Positions 46,224 to 55,183 of a stretch of 64,000 nucleotides of DNA are shown here, one piece after another. Location: the NCBI RefSeq assembly GCF_019801145.1, contig NZ_JAHVJQ010000001.1:744001-808000 (forward strand), read 5' to 3'. The notes beneath the pieces were generated by a model. It did not search any database, was not told the DNA's origin, and saw only the letters and a program-made list of their open reading frames with translations. Position 1 is the first letter of the stretch, and each line of letters opens with the position of its first letter. This stretch comes from Leisingera aquaemixtae (lineage in GTDB: Bacteria > Pseudomonadota > Alphaproteobacteria > Rhodobacterales > Rhodobacteraceae). The position numbers and the translations under genes are program-made.

Positions 46224-49200
46224 TTGGCATCGTCGATTGGGCCGCCGGCCGCGCCCGGATGGTCCTCGCCTTCATCGCAATTTCGCTGCTTGTCGGCGGC
46301 TTCGCCTATTCGATGCTGCCCAAGGAGGGCGAGCCGGACATCGAGATTCCGGCCCTCTTCATCTCTGTCCCCTTCCCCGGCATCTCCGCCGAGGACGCCG
46401 AATCCCTGATGGTCAAGGTGATGGAGACCGAGCTTGCCGACCTCGACGGGCTCGACAAGATGACCTCCACTGCCGCCGAGGGCTATGCCGGGGTGGCGCT
46501 GGAGTTCGAATTCGGCTGGGACAAGACCGCCATCATGGCCGACGTGCGCGACGCCATGGACAAGGCCGAGGCCGAATTCCCGGAAGGCGCCGAGAAATAC
46601 TCGATCACCGAGATCAACTTCTCCGAATTCCCGATTGTCATCGTGAACCTGACCGGCGCCGTTCCGGAACGGACAATGGCGCGTATCGCCAAGGACTTGC
46701 AGGACGACCTTGAGGCGCTGGATGCGGTTCTGGAGGCCGGGATCGCCGGCAACCGCGACGAAATGGTCGAAGTGCTGATCGACCCCTTGAGGCTGGAAGC
46801 CTACAACGTCACCGCGCTGGAGCTGATCAATGTCGTGCAGAACAACAACCAGCTGATTGCGGCCGGTGAGGTCGAAACCAGCCAGGGCGCGTTCTCGGTC
46901 AAGATCCCCTCTTCCTTTGACGATGTGAAGGACATCTACCAGCTGCCGATCAAGACCAACGGAGACCGGGTGGTCAAACTGGGCGAGCTGGCACAGATCA
47001 ACTTCACCTTCGAGGACCGCGAGGGCACCGCCCGCTTCAACGGCGAAGACACGGTTGCCCTGCAGGTGGTGAAGCGCAAGGGCTACAACCTGATCGACAC
47101 CGTGAACCTGGTGAAAGAGACCCTGGAGGTGTCCAAGTCGAAATGGCCCGCGGAATTGCAGGCTGCGGTCGAGGTCGGCACCTCCAACGACCAGAGCCGG
47201 GTTGTCGGCTCGATGGTCAGCCAGCTGGAAGGCTCGGTGCTGACCGCCATCGCGCTGGTGATGATCGTGGTGCTGTCGGCGCTCGGCAGCCGGGCGGCGC
47301 TGCTGGTGGGTTTTGCGATCCCGACGTCGTTCCTTCTGTGTTTTGCGCTGCTGGCGCTGATGGGCATCTCGATCTCCAACATCGTGATGTTCGGCCTGAT
47401 CCTCGCCGTGGGGATGCTGGTCGATGGCGCCATCGTGGTGGTGGAATACGCCGACAAGCGGATCAAGGAAGGCACCGGCCCCATGCACGCCTATGTCGAG
47501 GCGGCGCAGCGGATGTTCTGGCCGATCGTGTCGTCGACTGCGACCACGCTCTGCGCCTTCCTGCCGATGCTGTTCTGGCCCGGCGTCCCGGGTGAATTCA
47601 TGGGCATGCTGCCCGTGACCCTGATCTTCGTGCTGTCGGCCTCGCTGGTGGTGGCGCTGATCTACCTGCCCGTCATGGGCGGCGTCACCGGCCGCATCAG
47701 CCGCACCTTCGAAGGCGCCTCGCGCGCGCTGCGGATGATTGCGCCGTGGTGGCTGCGTGCGGTGCTGGTGCCGGTCTCCATGTGGGGCATGTTCGCGGGC
47801 GCCATGCAGATGCTGAACCCCTCCTACCTGCTGGCAGAGGGCACCGCCCCGATGGCGGGCGTGCTGTTCGGCGGGCTGGTCTTCACCCTCGCCTCCTTTG
47901 CGGCCTCGATCACGCTCAGCTCGGTCAAGGCCCTGCGCGAAGAGCAGGAAGTCGCCCCCGGCTACCACCACACCCCGTTCGGCCATGTGATCAAGTTCAT
48001 CGCGGGCAACCCGGTGATGCCGGTGGTGACCATTGCCGCCGTAGGTTTCGCCATCATGACCGTCTTCTCGATGTTCAGCGAAAACAACTACGGCGTCGAA
48101 TTCTTCGTCGACTCGGAACCGGAACAGGCCACCGCCTATATCCGCGCCCGCGGCAACATTTCGCTGCAAGAAAAGGACGAGATGGTGCGCGCGGCCGAGG
48201 AGGTCATCCTGGACCACCACGCGGTGATCAACGTGTTCTCCTTTGCCGGCGACGGCGGCCTCAACACCGACAGTTCCGGCGCGCAGTTGCCGCCGGACAC
48301 TATCGGCCAGGTCCAGTTCGAAATCATCCCGTGGGAGGAGCGCCCCACCGAGAGCGAGCCGCTGAACGGCTGGTTCGGCGGGCTGCTGAGCAAATACCTC
48401 GGCTTTGAGAAGAAGGTGATCGCCGAGGAATACGACGGCAACACCGTGATTGACGAGCTGAACGCCATTCTCGGCAAGCTGCCCGGTTTCGAGGTCGAGG
48501 TCCGCGCTCTGGCGCAAGGCCCCGCCTCCGGCAAGCCGGTGCATCTGCGCCTGCGCGGCGACGGCTGGGAGGATCTGACAACCGCGACCCTGGCCGCGCG
48601 GGAGCAGTTCGAAAACACCCCCGGGCTGATCCTGATCGAGGACAGCCTGCCGCTGCCCGGTATCGACTGGCAGATCAACGTCGATGTCGAGAAGGCCGGC
48701 CGCTACGGCGCCGATGTGGCGACCGTGGGCGCAATGGTGCAGCTGGTCACCCGCGGCATCCTGCTGGACACCATGCGGGTCGACAGCTCCGACGAGGAGA
48801 TCGAGATCCGCGTCCGCCTGCCGGAACAGGACCGGGTGCTGTCGACACTCGACAACCTCAAGGTCCGCACTTCGGACGGGCTGGTGCCTCTGTCGAACTT
48901 CGTGACCCGCCAGCCGGTGCCGAAGCTCGCCCAGATCAACCGCATCGGCCAGGAACGCTTCTATGACGTCAAGGCCGACGTGGAGCCGGGTCTGAACAAG
49001 GTGCTGATCGAGGATGCGGACAGCGGGGAAATGACCCGCCTCGCCCTGCTGAAGGAAGTCCCGGAAGGCACTGAGGCGAACGGCGAAACCCTCACCGCAC
49101 CGAACGGCCGGGTGATGCAGCTGGCCGCGCTCACCGGCGCCGAGAGCTTTGACGCGGTGCTGGCTGCGCTGGACAATGGCGCCAAGATCAGCCCGGTGAA

Positions 49201-50050
49201 CCCGAACGAGCGGATTGCCGTCCTCACCGAGTGGCTGGAGAGCGACCCGCTGCCGCGCAGCATCAGCTGGGAATGGACCGGCGACCAGGAGGAGCAGGAG
49301 GAATCCGGCGCCTTCCTGTCCAAGGCCTTTGCCGGCGCGCTGGCGCTGATGTTCGTGATCCTGCTGGCCCAGTTCAACAGTTTCTACAACTCGGTACTGG
49401 TGCTGCTGGCGGTGGTGCTGTCCACCACTGGCGTGCTGATTGGCATGATGGTGATGCAGCAGCCGTTCTCGATCATCATGACCGGCACCGGCATCGTGGC
49501 GCTGGCGGGCATCGTGGTGAACAACAACATCGTGCTGATCGACACCTATCAGGAGTTCAGCCAGCAGATGCCGCGGATCGAGGCGATCATCCGCACCGCC
49601 GAGGCGCGTATCCGCCCGGTGCTGCTGACCACCATCACCACGATGGCCGGCCTCACCCCGATGATGTTCGGCGTCAGCCTGGACTTCATCAACGGCGGCT
49701 ACTCCATCGACAGCCCCACCGCGCTGTGGTGGAAACAGCTGGCAACCGCCGTGGTCTTTGGCCTGGGCATCGCCACCGTGCTGACCCTGGTGGTGACACC
49801 CTCGCTCTTGTCGATCCGGGTCTGGTTCTCCACCTACATGCGGGCCCTGGGCCGGATGCTGTCGCGGATCACCCGCGGCCGCTCCAGCCGCATCGCGCAG
49901 GATTCCAAGCTGTTCAAGAAAGCGCGGCAGCTGCCGACCACCGAAATCCAATGGGTCGAAGACGAGACGCCCGAAAGCGGCGAAACCGAAGCCGACGAGG
50001 ACGAGCCGCAACCGCCCGCCCCGCGCGGCAGGCTGCGTGCCGCAGAATAG
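46220..50050 (+). CDS. RND efflux permease, enlarged
   Basis: An inner-membrane proton-driven exporter of the AcrB superfamily; the substrate is unknown. At 1276 residues it is some 230 longer than AcrB. The extra sequence includes two hydrophobic segments in the central cytoplasmic region (about 507-575) and an enlarged second periplasmic half. In TM4 the motif is GMLVDGAIVVVEY: one Asp (about residue 402) is kept and the next is Gly. In TM10 (about 1098) the AcrB Lys position lies in an Asn run (VVNNNIVLID). So the proton relay differs from AcrB, as in some other RND subfamilies. It ends with an acidic/Pro-rich cytoplasmic tail. Confidence 0.9.
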   Translation: MIGIVDWAAGRARMVLAFIAISLLVGGFAYSMLPKEGEPDIEIPALFISVPFPGISAEDAESLMVKVMETELADLDGLDKMTSTAAEGYAGVALEFEFGWDKTAIMADVRDAMDKAEAEFPEGAEKYSITEINFSEFPIVIVNLTGAVPERTMARIAKDLQDDLEALDAVLEAGIAGNRDEMVEVLIDPLRLEAYNVTALELINVVQNNNQLIAAGEVETSQGAFSVKIPSSFDDVKDIYQLPIKTNGDRVVKLGELAQINFTFEDREGTARFNGEDTVALQVVKRKGYNLIDTVNLVKETLEVSKSKWPAELQAAVEVGTSNDQSRVVGSMVSQLEGSVLTAIALVMIVVLSALGSRAALLVGFAIPTSFLLCFALLALMGISISNIVMFGLILAVGMLVDGAIVVVEYADKRIKEGTGPMHAYVEAAQRMFWPIVSSTATTLCAFLPMLFWPGVPGEFMGMLPVTLIFVLSASLVVALIYLPVMGGVTGRISRTFEGASRALRMIAPWWLRAVLVPVSMWGMFAGAMQMLNPSYLLAEGTAPMAGVLFGGLVFTLASFAASITLSSVKALREEQEVAPGYHHTPFGHVIKFIAGNPVMPVVTIAAVGFAIMTVFSMFSENNYGVEFFVDSEPEQATAYIRARGNISLQEKDEMVRAAEEVILDHHAVINVFSFAGDGGLNTDSSGAQLPPDTIGQVQFEIIPWEERPTESEPLNGWFGGLLSKYLGFEKKVIAEEYDGNTVIDELNAILGKLPGFEVEVRALAQGPASGKPVHLRLRGDGWEDLTTATLAAREQFENTPGLILIEDSLPLPGIDWQINVDVEKAGRYGADVATVGAMVQLVTRGILLDTMRVDSSDEEIEIRVRLPEQDRVLSTLDNLKVRTSDGLVPLSNFVTRQPVPKLAQINRIGQERFYDVKADVEPGLNKVLIEDADSGEMTRLALLKEVPEGTEANGETLTAPNGRVMQLAALTGAESFDAVLAALDNGAKISPVNPNERIAVLTEWLESDPLPRSISWEWTGDQEEQEESGAFLSKAFAGALALMFVILLAQFNSFYNSVLVLLAVVLSTTGVLIGMMVMQQPFSIIMTGTGIVALAGIVVNNNIVLIDTYQEFSQQMPRIEAIIRTAEARIRPVLLTTITTMAGLTPMMFGVSLDFINGGYSIDSPTALWWKQLATAVVFGLGIATVLTLVVTPSLLSIRVWFSTYMRALGRMLSRITRGRSSRIAQDSKLFKKARQLPTTEIQWVEDETPESGETEADEDEPQPPAPRGRLRAAE

Positions 50051-50059
50051 GCCGGCCAA

Positions 50060-50092
50060 CAAAAAAGCCCCGCATTGGCGGGGCTTTTTCTT
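50060..50092. terminator. Bidirectional terminator after the RND pump
   Basis: The perfect AAAGCCCCGC/GCGGGGCTTT stem has T runs on both strands, so it serves the RND gene and the convergent exported-protein gene. Confidence 0.93.
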
Positions 50093-50126
50093 TGCGGCTG
50101 GCCGGATCACCCGGCGGCCTGCAGGA

Positions 50127-50456
50127 TCAGTCGATAAAAGAGTATTCGCCCAGCTCACACAGGTCGAGCCCGTAGTCCTCTGCTTCGGAACCGTCGGCAA
50201 AGCCGCCGCGGATGTCATAGACGCAGGTGGTTGCGCCGTCCGCAATCAGAACGCCGACCTCATATCCGGATTCCAGAACACCGCCATCCAGCAGGTTCTC
50301 TTCCCAATTCCCGGAAGAGGCAGGCGACACATTGAATTCAACCAGATTGGCGCTGCTTTCATTGACCAGCAGAAACTCGAGATCCTCTGCAAAAGCCGGT
50401 GCCTGAACAGCCAGCAATGCAACTGCAGCAGCGACGGCGGTGAAAATGGTTTTCAT
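50127..50456 (-). CDS. Small exported protein with two cysteines
   Basis: I do not recognise the family. The start at 50456, with AAGGATAAG upstream, gives 109 residues: a signal peptide (MKTIFTAVAAAVALLAVQAPAFA) and an acidic, strand-rich mature domain (FLLVNESSANLVEFNVSPASSG). Two cysteines (TTCVYDIRGGF and GLDLCELGEY) probably form a disulfide. The pattern, a surface-exposed 'VNESSxxLVEFNVSP'-type strand, resembles small periplasmic beta-sandwich proteins. Confidence 0.6.
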   Translation of the reverse strand: MKTIFTAVAAAVALLAVQAPAFAEDLEFLLVNESSANLVEFNVSPASSGNWEENLLDGGVLESGYEVGVLIADGATTCVYDIRGGFADGSEAEDYGLDLCELGEYSFID

Positions 50457-51021
50457 AAACTTATCCTTATGTGCGGGCCAGCCGGCGCCAATGCCGCTAC
50501 GCCCCTGAGCGGGCGTACTACAAGTATCGCGCTCTGCCTTGCAATGGGAATGCAATCGGCGTTTTCCCCTGCTGCCCATCCGCACGCAGCAATCCTGCGC
50601 CTTTCTTGCCGGAAGTTCTGGTTCGGATACCAACCGGCCGGCCGGACGCAGCCCCGCTACACCAAAGCAGGCAGCGGTTTTTGCGCGGTTTAATCCATCG
50701 CATTTTAGGTTTACCGCCCTCGGCACCCCCATCCCGACCCGCACGCAACTTCAGCGCATTACCCATTGTTTTTATTTCTCTTTTCAATCCATCACTCGAA
50801 TTTTGAAACATCAAATACTGGCAGGATTCACTCATCTTTTCCCCCAAATGCGGCAAAGGCCCTGAGAAACTGACGCATCCGGCGCGGCCCGGTTTTTGCC
50901 CCCTCCGGACGCGGCCTGCCCAAGCCCGGCAACGTTCACAGAATGTTATTCCTTGCATGCAAAGGGGAGATGATAGCGGAAAACATCCCGCTATACGTGT
51001 TCTCTGGTTGGGAAAAATATC
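50457..51021. other. 565-base gap before the chemoreceptor gene
   Basis: No convincing gene. Open frames here lack ribosome sites and motifs. The AT-rich part (about 50760-50820 and 50940-51021) probably holds the chemoreceptor promoter. A 10-base palindrome TTGCATGCAA lies at 50953-50962. Confidence 0.45.
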
Positions 51022-53193
51022 ATGTCACTAAGATCGCAAATCCTCACTCTGATCGCGATCCCCTTCGTAGCCCTGTCGGGCATTGGCGGTCTCAAGGCCC
51101 TGGATGACTGGGACCGGTATAAAGATGCAAAGATAACGCAGGCGGAAACCGCGGCCTCCGTTGCCTTGACCAAGGTGGTCCACCACTTGCAGGTCGAACG
51201 CGGACTGTCCGCCGTGTTCCTGTCTTCCGGCGGCGCTTCCGGCGCGGCAGAACTCGACGGTGAAAGGGCAAAGGTCGACGCGGCCATCGCTGAGGTGCCC
51301 CCTGCCGCGGCAGGCGCCCTGGCACATCTGGATCAGCTGGCTGCCACGCGCGGCCTGGTCAGCGGTCTGGAGATAAAGCCCGGCCAGATGGGTGCGCGGT
51401 ATTCAGGCGCGATCGCCAGTATCCTGGAGGACGTCAGCACCCGGCTCCTGCATCAGAAGAACGCCGAACTTGCCCAGCTCAGTTCAGGCCTCGTAAGCCT
51501 CGCCTACGCCAAGGAAGCCGCGGGCCAGCAGCGCGCCGCGGGCGCCACGGGATTTGGCCAAGGCAGCTTCAGCCAGAACATCTTTGGCTGGTTTGCCCGC
51601 ACCGGCGCCATCGAAGATCAGCTGCTGGACATTGCCGGTCTTTCTTTCACACAGATGCAGCCTGGACTGGACCTGCGCAAGGGGCTGACCCCCACAGGGC
51701 TGCCCGCCATCCGCAAGCAGGTTCTGGAAACCCGCCCCGGCGATCCCGCGCCGGAATACCAGGCCGCGGACTGGTTCGGCCGGGCAACCCAGTGGGTCAG
51801 TTCGCTGCGGGATGCGGAAATCACCGTGACGGACGCGATGACCGGCCTGGCCACCCATGAGCAGGCCCAGGCACAGCAGGCGCTGATCATCACTCTGTCA
51901 GCAGTTGTCCTGTCTCTCGCCGTCAGCGCCGCCATCGGGCTGCGCCTGATCACCGCCTTCACCCGCCAGTTCGGCGCCCTGCAGGCTGATCTGGAAAAAC
52001 TGGCCCGCAAGGAATTCAGCTTCAAACCGGCAAATCTCGACTCCAAGGCGGAGATCGGACATCTCAGCCGGGCGATGGAACAGACCCGCGCAGCGCTGGA
52101 AGAGGCCGAGGAGAAGCTGGCTGCGATTGAAGCGAACCGGATTGCTGACCGCGGTGCCGTGGTGGGCAAGCTGGACGCGCAGCTGGCCCGGCTGTCGCAG
52201 CGCGATCTGGACTGCACCATCGAAGAGGCCTTCCCCGAGGAATACGAGGAGCTGCGCCAAAGCTTCAATGCAACCGTCCAGACGCTGAAAGACACCATCG
52301 AGCAGGTGATCTCAGCCGCCGGCAGCATCCACAACGGTGCGACCGAGATCAGCCAGGCCTCTGACGATCTGTCAAACCGCACCGAAAGCCAGGCCGCCAC
52401 GCTGGAAGAAACCGCCGCCGCGCTGGAACAGCTGACGGCCTCGGTGCGGTCCGCTGCCGAAGGCGCGCATAACGTTGAGCAAACTATGGAGGAAGCCCGC
52501 CAGGAAGCCGAAACCAGCGGCGAAGTGGTGCGCAAGGCGGTGGCAGCCATGAACGGGATCGAACAGTCGTCCAACAAGATTTCGCAGATCATCGGCGTGA
52601 TCGACGACATCGCCTTCCAGACCAACCTGCTGGCGCTGAATGCCGGGGTGGAGGCCGCCCGCGCCGGCGAGGCCGGCAAGGGCTTTGCCGTGGTCGCCAG
52701 CGAAGTGCGCGCCCTGGCGCAGCGTTCCGCCGATGCCGCGACCGAGATCAAGGCGCTGATCGGCGACAGCTCCAAGCAGGTGAGCCAGGGCGTCGACCTG
52801 GTTGGCGAAACCGGCGAGGCGCTGGCGAGCATCGTCGGCCGCGTCAATCACATCTCCAAACTGGTGTCCGACATCGCCAGCGGCGCGGCAGAGCAATCCA
52901 CCGGCCTGAGCGAGATCAACACCGGGGTCACGCAGCTGGATCAGGTCACGCAGCAGAACGCCGCCATGGTGGAACAGGCGACCGCCGCCGGGCATATGCT
53001 GCATTCCGACGCCGGCAAGCTGGCGGAGCTGATGGGAGAATTCAAAATCTCCGGCAGCCAGGCCTCCGCGCCCCGGCCGCCCCGCGCCGTGCAGCCTCCG
53101 GTGCCCAGTGCGCATGGACCGGGCATCGAGCCTGCAATCGCCGTGCCGCTGGCCGCCAAGGCCGCCAACGGCGGCGCCTGGCAGGATTTCTGA
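51022..53193 (+). CDS. Methyl-accepting chemotaxis protein with NIT-type sensor
   Basis: A 723-residue transmembrane chemoreceptor. TM1 spans about 9-25 and TM2 about 286-306. Between them the periplasmic part contains [20 protein letters not shown], which matches the NIT (nitrate/nitrite-sensing) domain. HAMP-type linkers follow (about 307-435). The signalling coiled coil runs from about 440 to 690, with its tip in [19 protein letters not shown]. It should relay to CheA/CheW. Nitrate or nitrite as ligand is a family inference. There is no C-terminal CheR-binding pentapeptide. Confidence 0.9.
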   Translation: MSLRSQILTLIAIPFVALSGIGGLKALDDWDRYKDAKITQAETAASVALTKVVHHLQVERGLSAVFLSSGGASGAAELDGERAKVDAAIAEVPPAAAGALAHLDQLAATRGLVSGLEIKPGQMGARYSGAIASILEDVSTRLLHQKNAELAQLSSGLVSLAYAKEAAGQQRAAGATGFGQGSFSQNIFGWFARTGAIEDQLLDIAGLSFTQMQPGLDLRKGLTPTGLPAIRKQVLETRPGDPAPEYQAADWFGRATQWVSSLRDAEITVTDAMTGLATHEQAQAQQALIITLSAVVLSLAVSAAIGLRLITAFTRQFGALQADLEKLARKEFSFKPANLDSKAEIGHLSRAMEQTRAALEEAEEKLAAIEANRIADRGAVVGKLDAQLARLSQRDLDCTIEEAFPEEYEELRQSFNATVQTLKDTIEQVISAAGSIHNGATEISQASDDLSNRTESQAATLEETAAALEQLTASVRSAAEGAHNVEQTMEEARQEAETSGEVVRKAVAAMNGIEQSSNKISQIIGVIDDIAFQTNLLALNAGVEAARAGEAGKGFAVVASEVRALAQRSADAATEIKALIGDSSKQVSQGVDLVGETGEALASIVGRVNHISKLVSDIASGAAEQSTGLSEINTGVTQLDQVTQQNAAMVEQATAAGHMLHSDAGKLAELMGEFKISGSQASAPRPPRAVQPPVPSAHGPGIEPAIAVPLAAKAANGGAWQDF

Positions 53194-53216
53194 ACCCTGC
53201 CCCGGATCAATGAACC

Positions 53217-53247
53217 AAAGGCCGGCCCGCTGTGGCCGGCCTTTTCT
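53217..53247 (+). terminator. Terminator of the chemoreceptor gene
   Basis: The stem AGGCCGGCC/GGCCGGCCT (53219-53227 with 53234-53242) is followed by TTTTCTGTT on the plus strand. Confidence 0.88.
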
Positions 53248-53257
53248 GTTGGGCTGA

Positions 53258-55087
53258 TCAGGCTGCGTCCTGATCAGCCTGTTGGCGCTGCCACAGCCGG
53301 GCATAACGGCCGTCCTTGGCCAGCAGCTCCTCATGGGTGCCGGTCTCGGCAATCTCGCCCTGTTCCAGCACCACGACCCGGTCAGCCTCGGCAATGGTGG
53401 ACAGACGGTGGGCGATGGTGATCACCGTACGCCCCTGGCCGGCCCGCGCCAGTGCCTCCTTGATTTCCTGTTCGGTGTCGGTGTCCAGCGCCGAGGTCGC
53501 CTCGTCCAGCAAGAGCACCGGCGGGTTCTTCAACAGCGTCCGGGCAATCCCCACCCGCTGCTTCTCGCCCCCCGACAGTTTCAGCCCGCGCTCACCCACC
53601 TGGGTGTCATAGCCTTCGGGCAGCGCCATGATGAAATCATGGATCTGGGCATCGCGGGCCGCCTGCTCCACCTCTTCCTGCGTGGCCCCGTCGCGGCCAT
53701 AGGCGATGTTGTAGCGGATGGTGTCGTTGAACAGCACGGTGTCCTGCGGCACCACGCCGATGGCGTGATGCAGGCTTTGCTGGGTTACGCCGCGCACGTC
53801 CTGGCCGTCGATCTTCAGCGCCCCGCCGGTGACGTCGTAGAACCGGAACAAGAGCCGCCCGATGGTCGATTTTCCTGACCCGGTGGAGCCGACGATGGCC
53901 ACGGTCTGGCCCGGCTCCGCCTCCAACGAGATGCCCTTCAGGATCTCACGCCCCGCATCGTATGAGAACCGCACATTCTCCAGCGTGATGCGGCCGCCAT
54001 TGACTTGCAGCTTGCCAGCGCCTGGCCTGTCGCTCACATCGGCTGGCTGTTCCAGCAGGTCGAACATCTCTCCCATGTCCACCAGGCTCTGGCGGATCTC
54101 CCGGTAGACGGTGCCCAGGAAGTTCAAGGGCACGGTGATCTGGATCATGTAGGCATTGACCATGACAAAGTCGCCGACGGTCAGATTGCCCTGCTCCACC
54201 CCGATGGCGGCCATCACCATCACCCCGACCAGACCCGCGGTGATGATCACGCTCTGGCCGAAATTCAGCGCCGCCAGCGAATAGGCGGTCTTGAGCGCCG
54301 CCTGCGCATAGCCCCGCATGGCGCCGTCATAGCGTTCCGCCTCGCGCTCCTCGGCAACGAAATACTTGACGGTTTCGAAGTTCAGCAGGCTGTCGATGGC
54401 CTTCTGGTTGGCATCGGTGTCCTGCTTGTTCATCTCCCGGCGCAGCTTCACCCGCCATTCGGTGACCGCAAAGGTGAACCAGACGTAAAGCCCGATGGTG
54501 ACCGCCACGACAACCAGGTACCAGGCGTCGAACAGCACCGTCAGGATCACCGCAACCAGCGTCAGCTCCAGGATCAGCGGCCCGATCGAGAACAGCATGA
54601 AGCGCAGCAGGAATTCGACCCCCTTCACCCCGCGCTCGATGATCCGGCTGAGACCGCCTGTCTTGCGGGTGATGTGATAGCGCATCGACAGGCGGTGGAT
54701 ATGGGTGAAGGTCTCCAGCGCCAGCCGCCGCAGCGCCCGCTGCCCGACGGGGGCAAAGATCGCATCACGCAGTTGCTGGAACCCGGTGGTGAGGATCCGC
54801 GCCATGCCGTAGGCCACCGTCAGCCCCACAGCGCCAAGCGCCAGCGGCGGCACGCCCTCGCCCGCCAGGCTGTCGACCGCGCCCTTGTACAGCATCGGCG
54901 TATAGACCGCGATCAGCTTGGCCAGCACCAGCACCGCCAATGCCAGCACCACCCGGACTTTCACCCCGCGGTTTCCCTCGGGCCACAGATACGGGCCAAC
55001 CTTGCGCAGCGTGCGCAGGCCGGAGCGGCGTTCGTCCTGGGCGATGTCTGCTTGCGGCGGCGCGGCGGCCTGGTCTGTCTGGGTCAT
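53258..55087 (-). CDS. ABC transporter of the Atm1/HMT1 type
   Basis: A homodimeric exporter with fused membrane and ATPase domains (609 residues). The membrane part (about 45-330) carries the Atm1-family helix motif HITRKTGGLSRIIERGVKG. The ATPase (about 360-600) has Walker A GSTGSGKSTIG, signature LSGGEKQRVGIAR and Walker B VLLLDEATSALD. Mitochondrial Atm1 and bacterial homologues export glutathione-related or metal-conjugated compounds, so detoxification or iron-sulfur related export is likely. Confidence 0.92.
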   Translation of the reverse strand: MTQTDQAAAPPQADIAQDERRSGLRTLRKVGPYLWPEGNRGVKVRVVLALAVLVLAKLIAVYTPMLYKGAVDSLAGEGVPPLALGAVGLTVAYGMARILTTGFQQLRDAIFAPVGQRALRRLALETFTHIHRLSMRYHITRKTGGLSRIIERGVKGVEFLLRFMLFSIGPLILELTLVAVILTVLFDAWYLVVVAVTIGLYVWFTFAVTEWRVKLRREMNKQDTDANQKAIDSLLNFETVKYFVAEEREAERYDGAMRGYAQAALKTAYSLAALNFGQSVIITAGLVGVMVMAAIGVEQGNLTVGDFVMVNAYMIQITVPLNFLGTVYREIRQSLVDMGEMFDLLEQPADVSDRPGAGKLQVNGGRITLENVRFSYDAGREILKGISLEAEPGQTVAIVGSTGSGKSTIGRLLFRFYDVTGGALKIDGQDVRGVTQQSLHHAIGVVPQDTVLFNDTIRYNIAYGRDGATQEEVEQAARDAQIHDFIMALPEGYDTQVGERGLKLSGGEKQRVGIARTLLKNPPVLLLDEATSALDTDTEQEIKEALARAGQGRTVITIAHRLSTIAEADRVVVLEQGEIAETGTHEELLAKDGRYARLWQRQQADQDAA

Positions 55088-55148
55088 GGCGGTTCCTGGC
55101 TAGACACCTCCAGATATTCACCTGTTCACGGTTTTGCGAGGGGTGCAC

Positions 55149-55178
55149 AGAAAAAACGCGCCGCAAGGGCGCGTTTTC
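55149..55178 (-). terminator. Terminator of the LysM gene
   Basis: The stem AAAACGCGCC/GGCGCGTTTT (55153-55162 with 55168-55177) leads into TTTTTT on the minus strand, directly after the LysM gene stop. Confidence 0.93.
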
Positions 55179-55183
55179 CATGG

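Noticed and set aside
46202-50245. A 1347-codon open frame on the minus strand opposite the RND permease
   Set aside because: It is the mirror of a strongly coding high-GC gene; its translation is rich in His, Arg, Gly and Gln with no domain, and the plus-strand frame has clear RND motifs.
50539-50865. A possible 108-residue plus-strand gene in the gap before the chemoreceptor
   Set aside because: No ribosome binding site, no motif, and Arg/Pro/Ser-rich composition as expected from non-coding GC-rich DNA.
50953-50962. TTGCATGCAA palindrome upstream of the chemoreceptor
   Set aside because: Only ten bases with no spacer or neighbouring half-site; likely to occur by chance in 64 kb.
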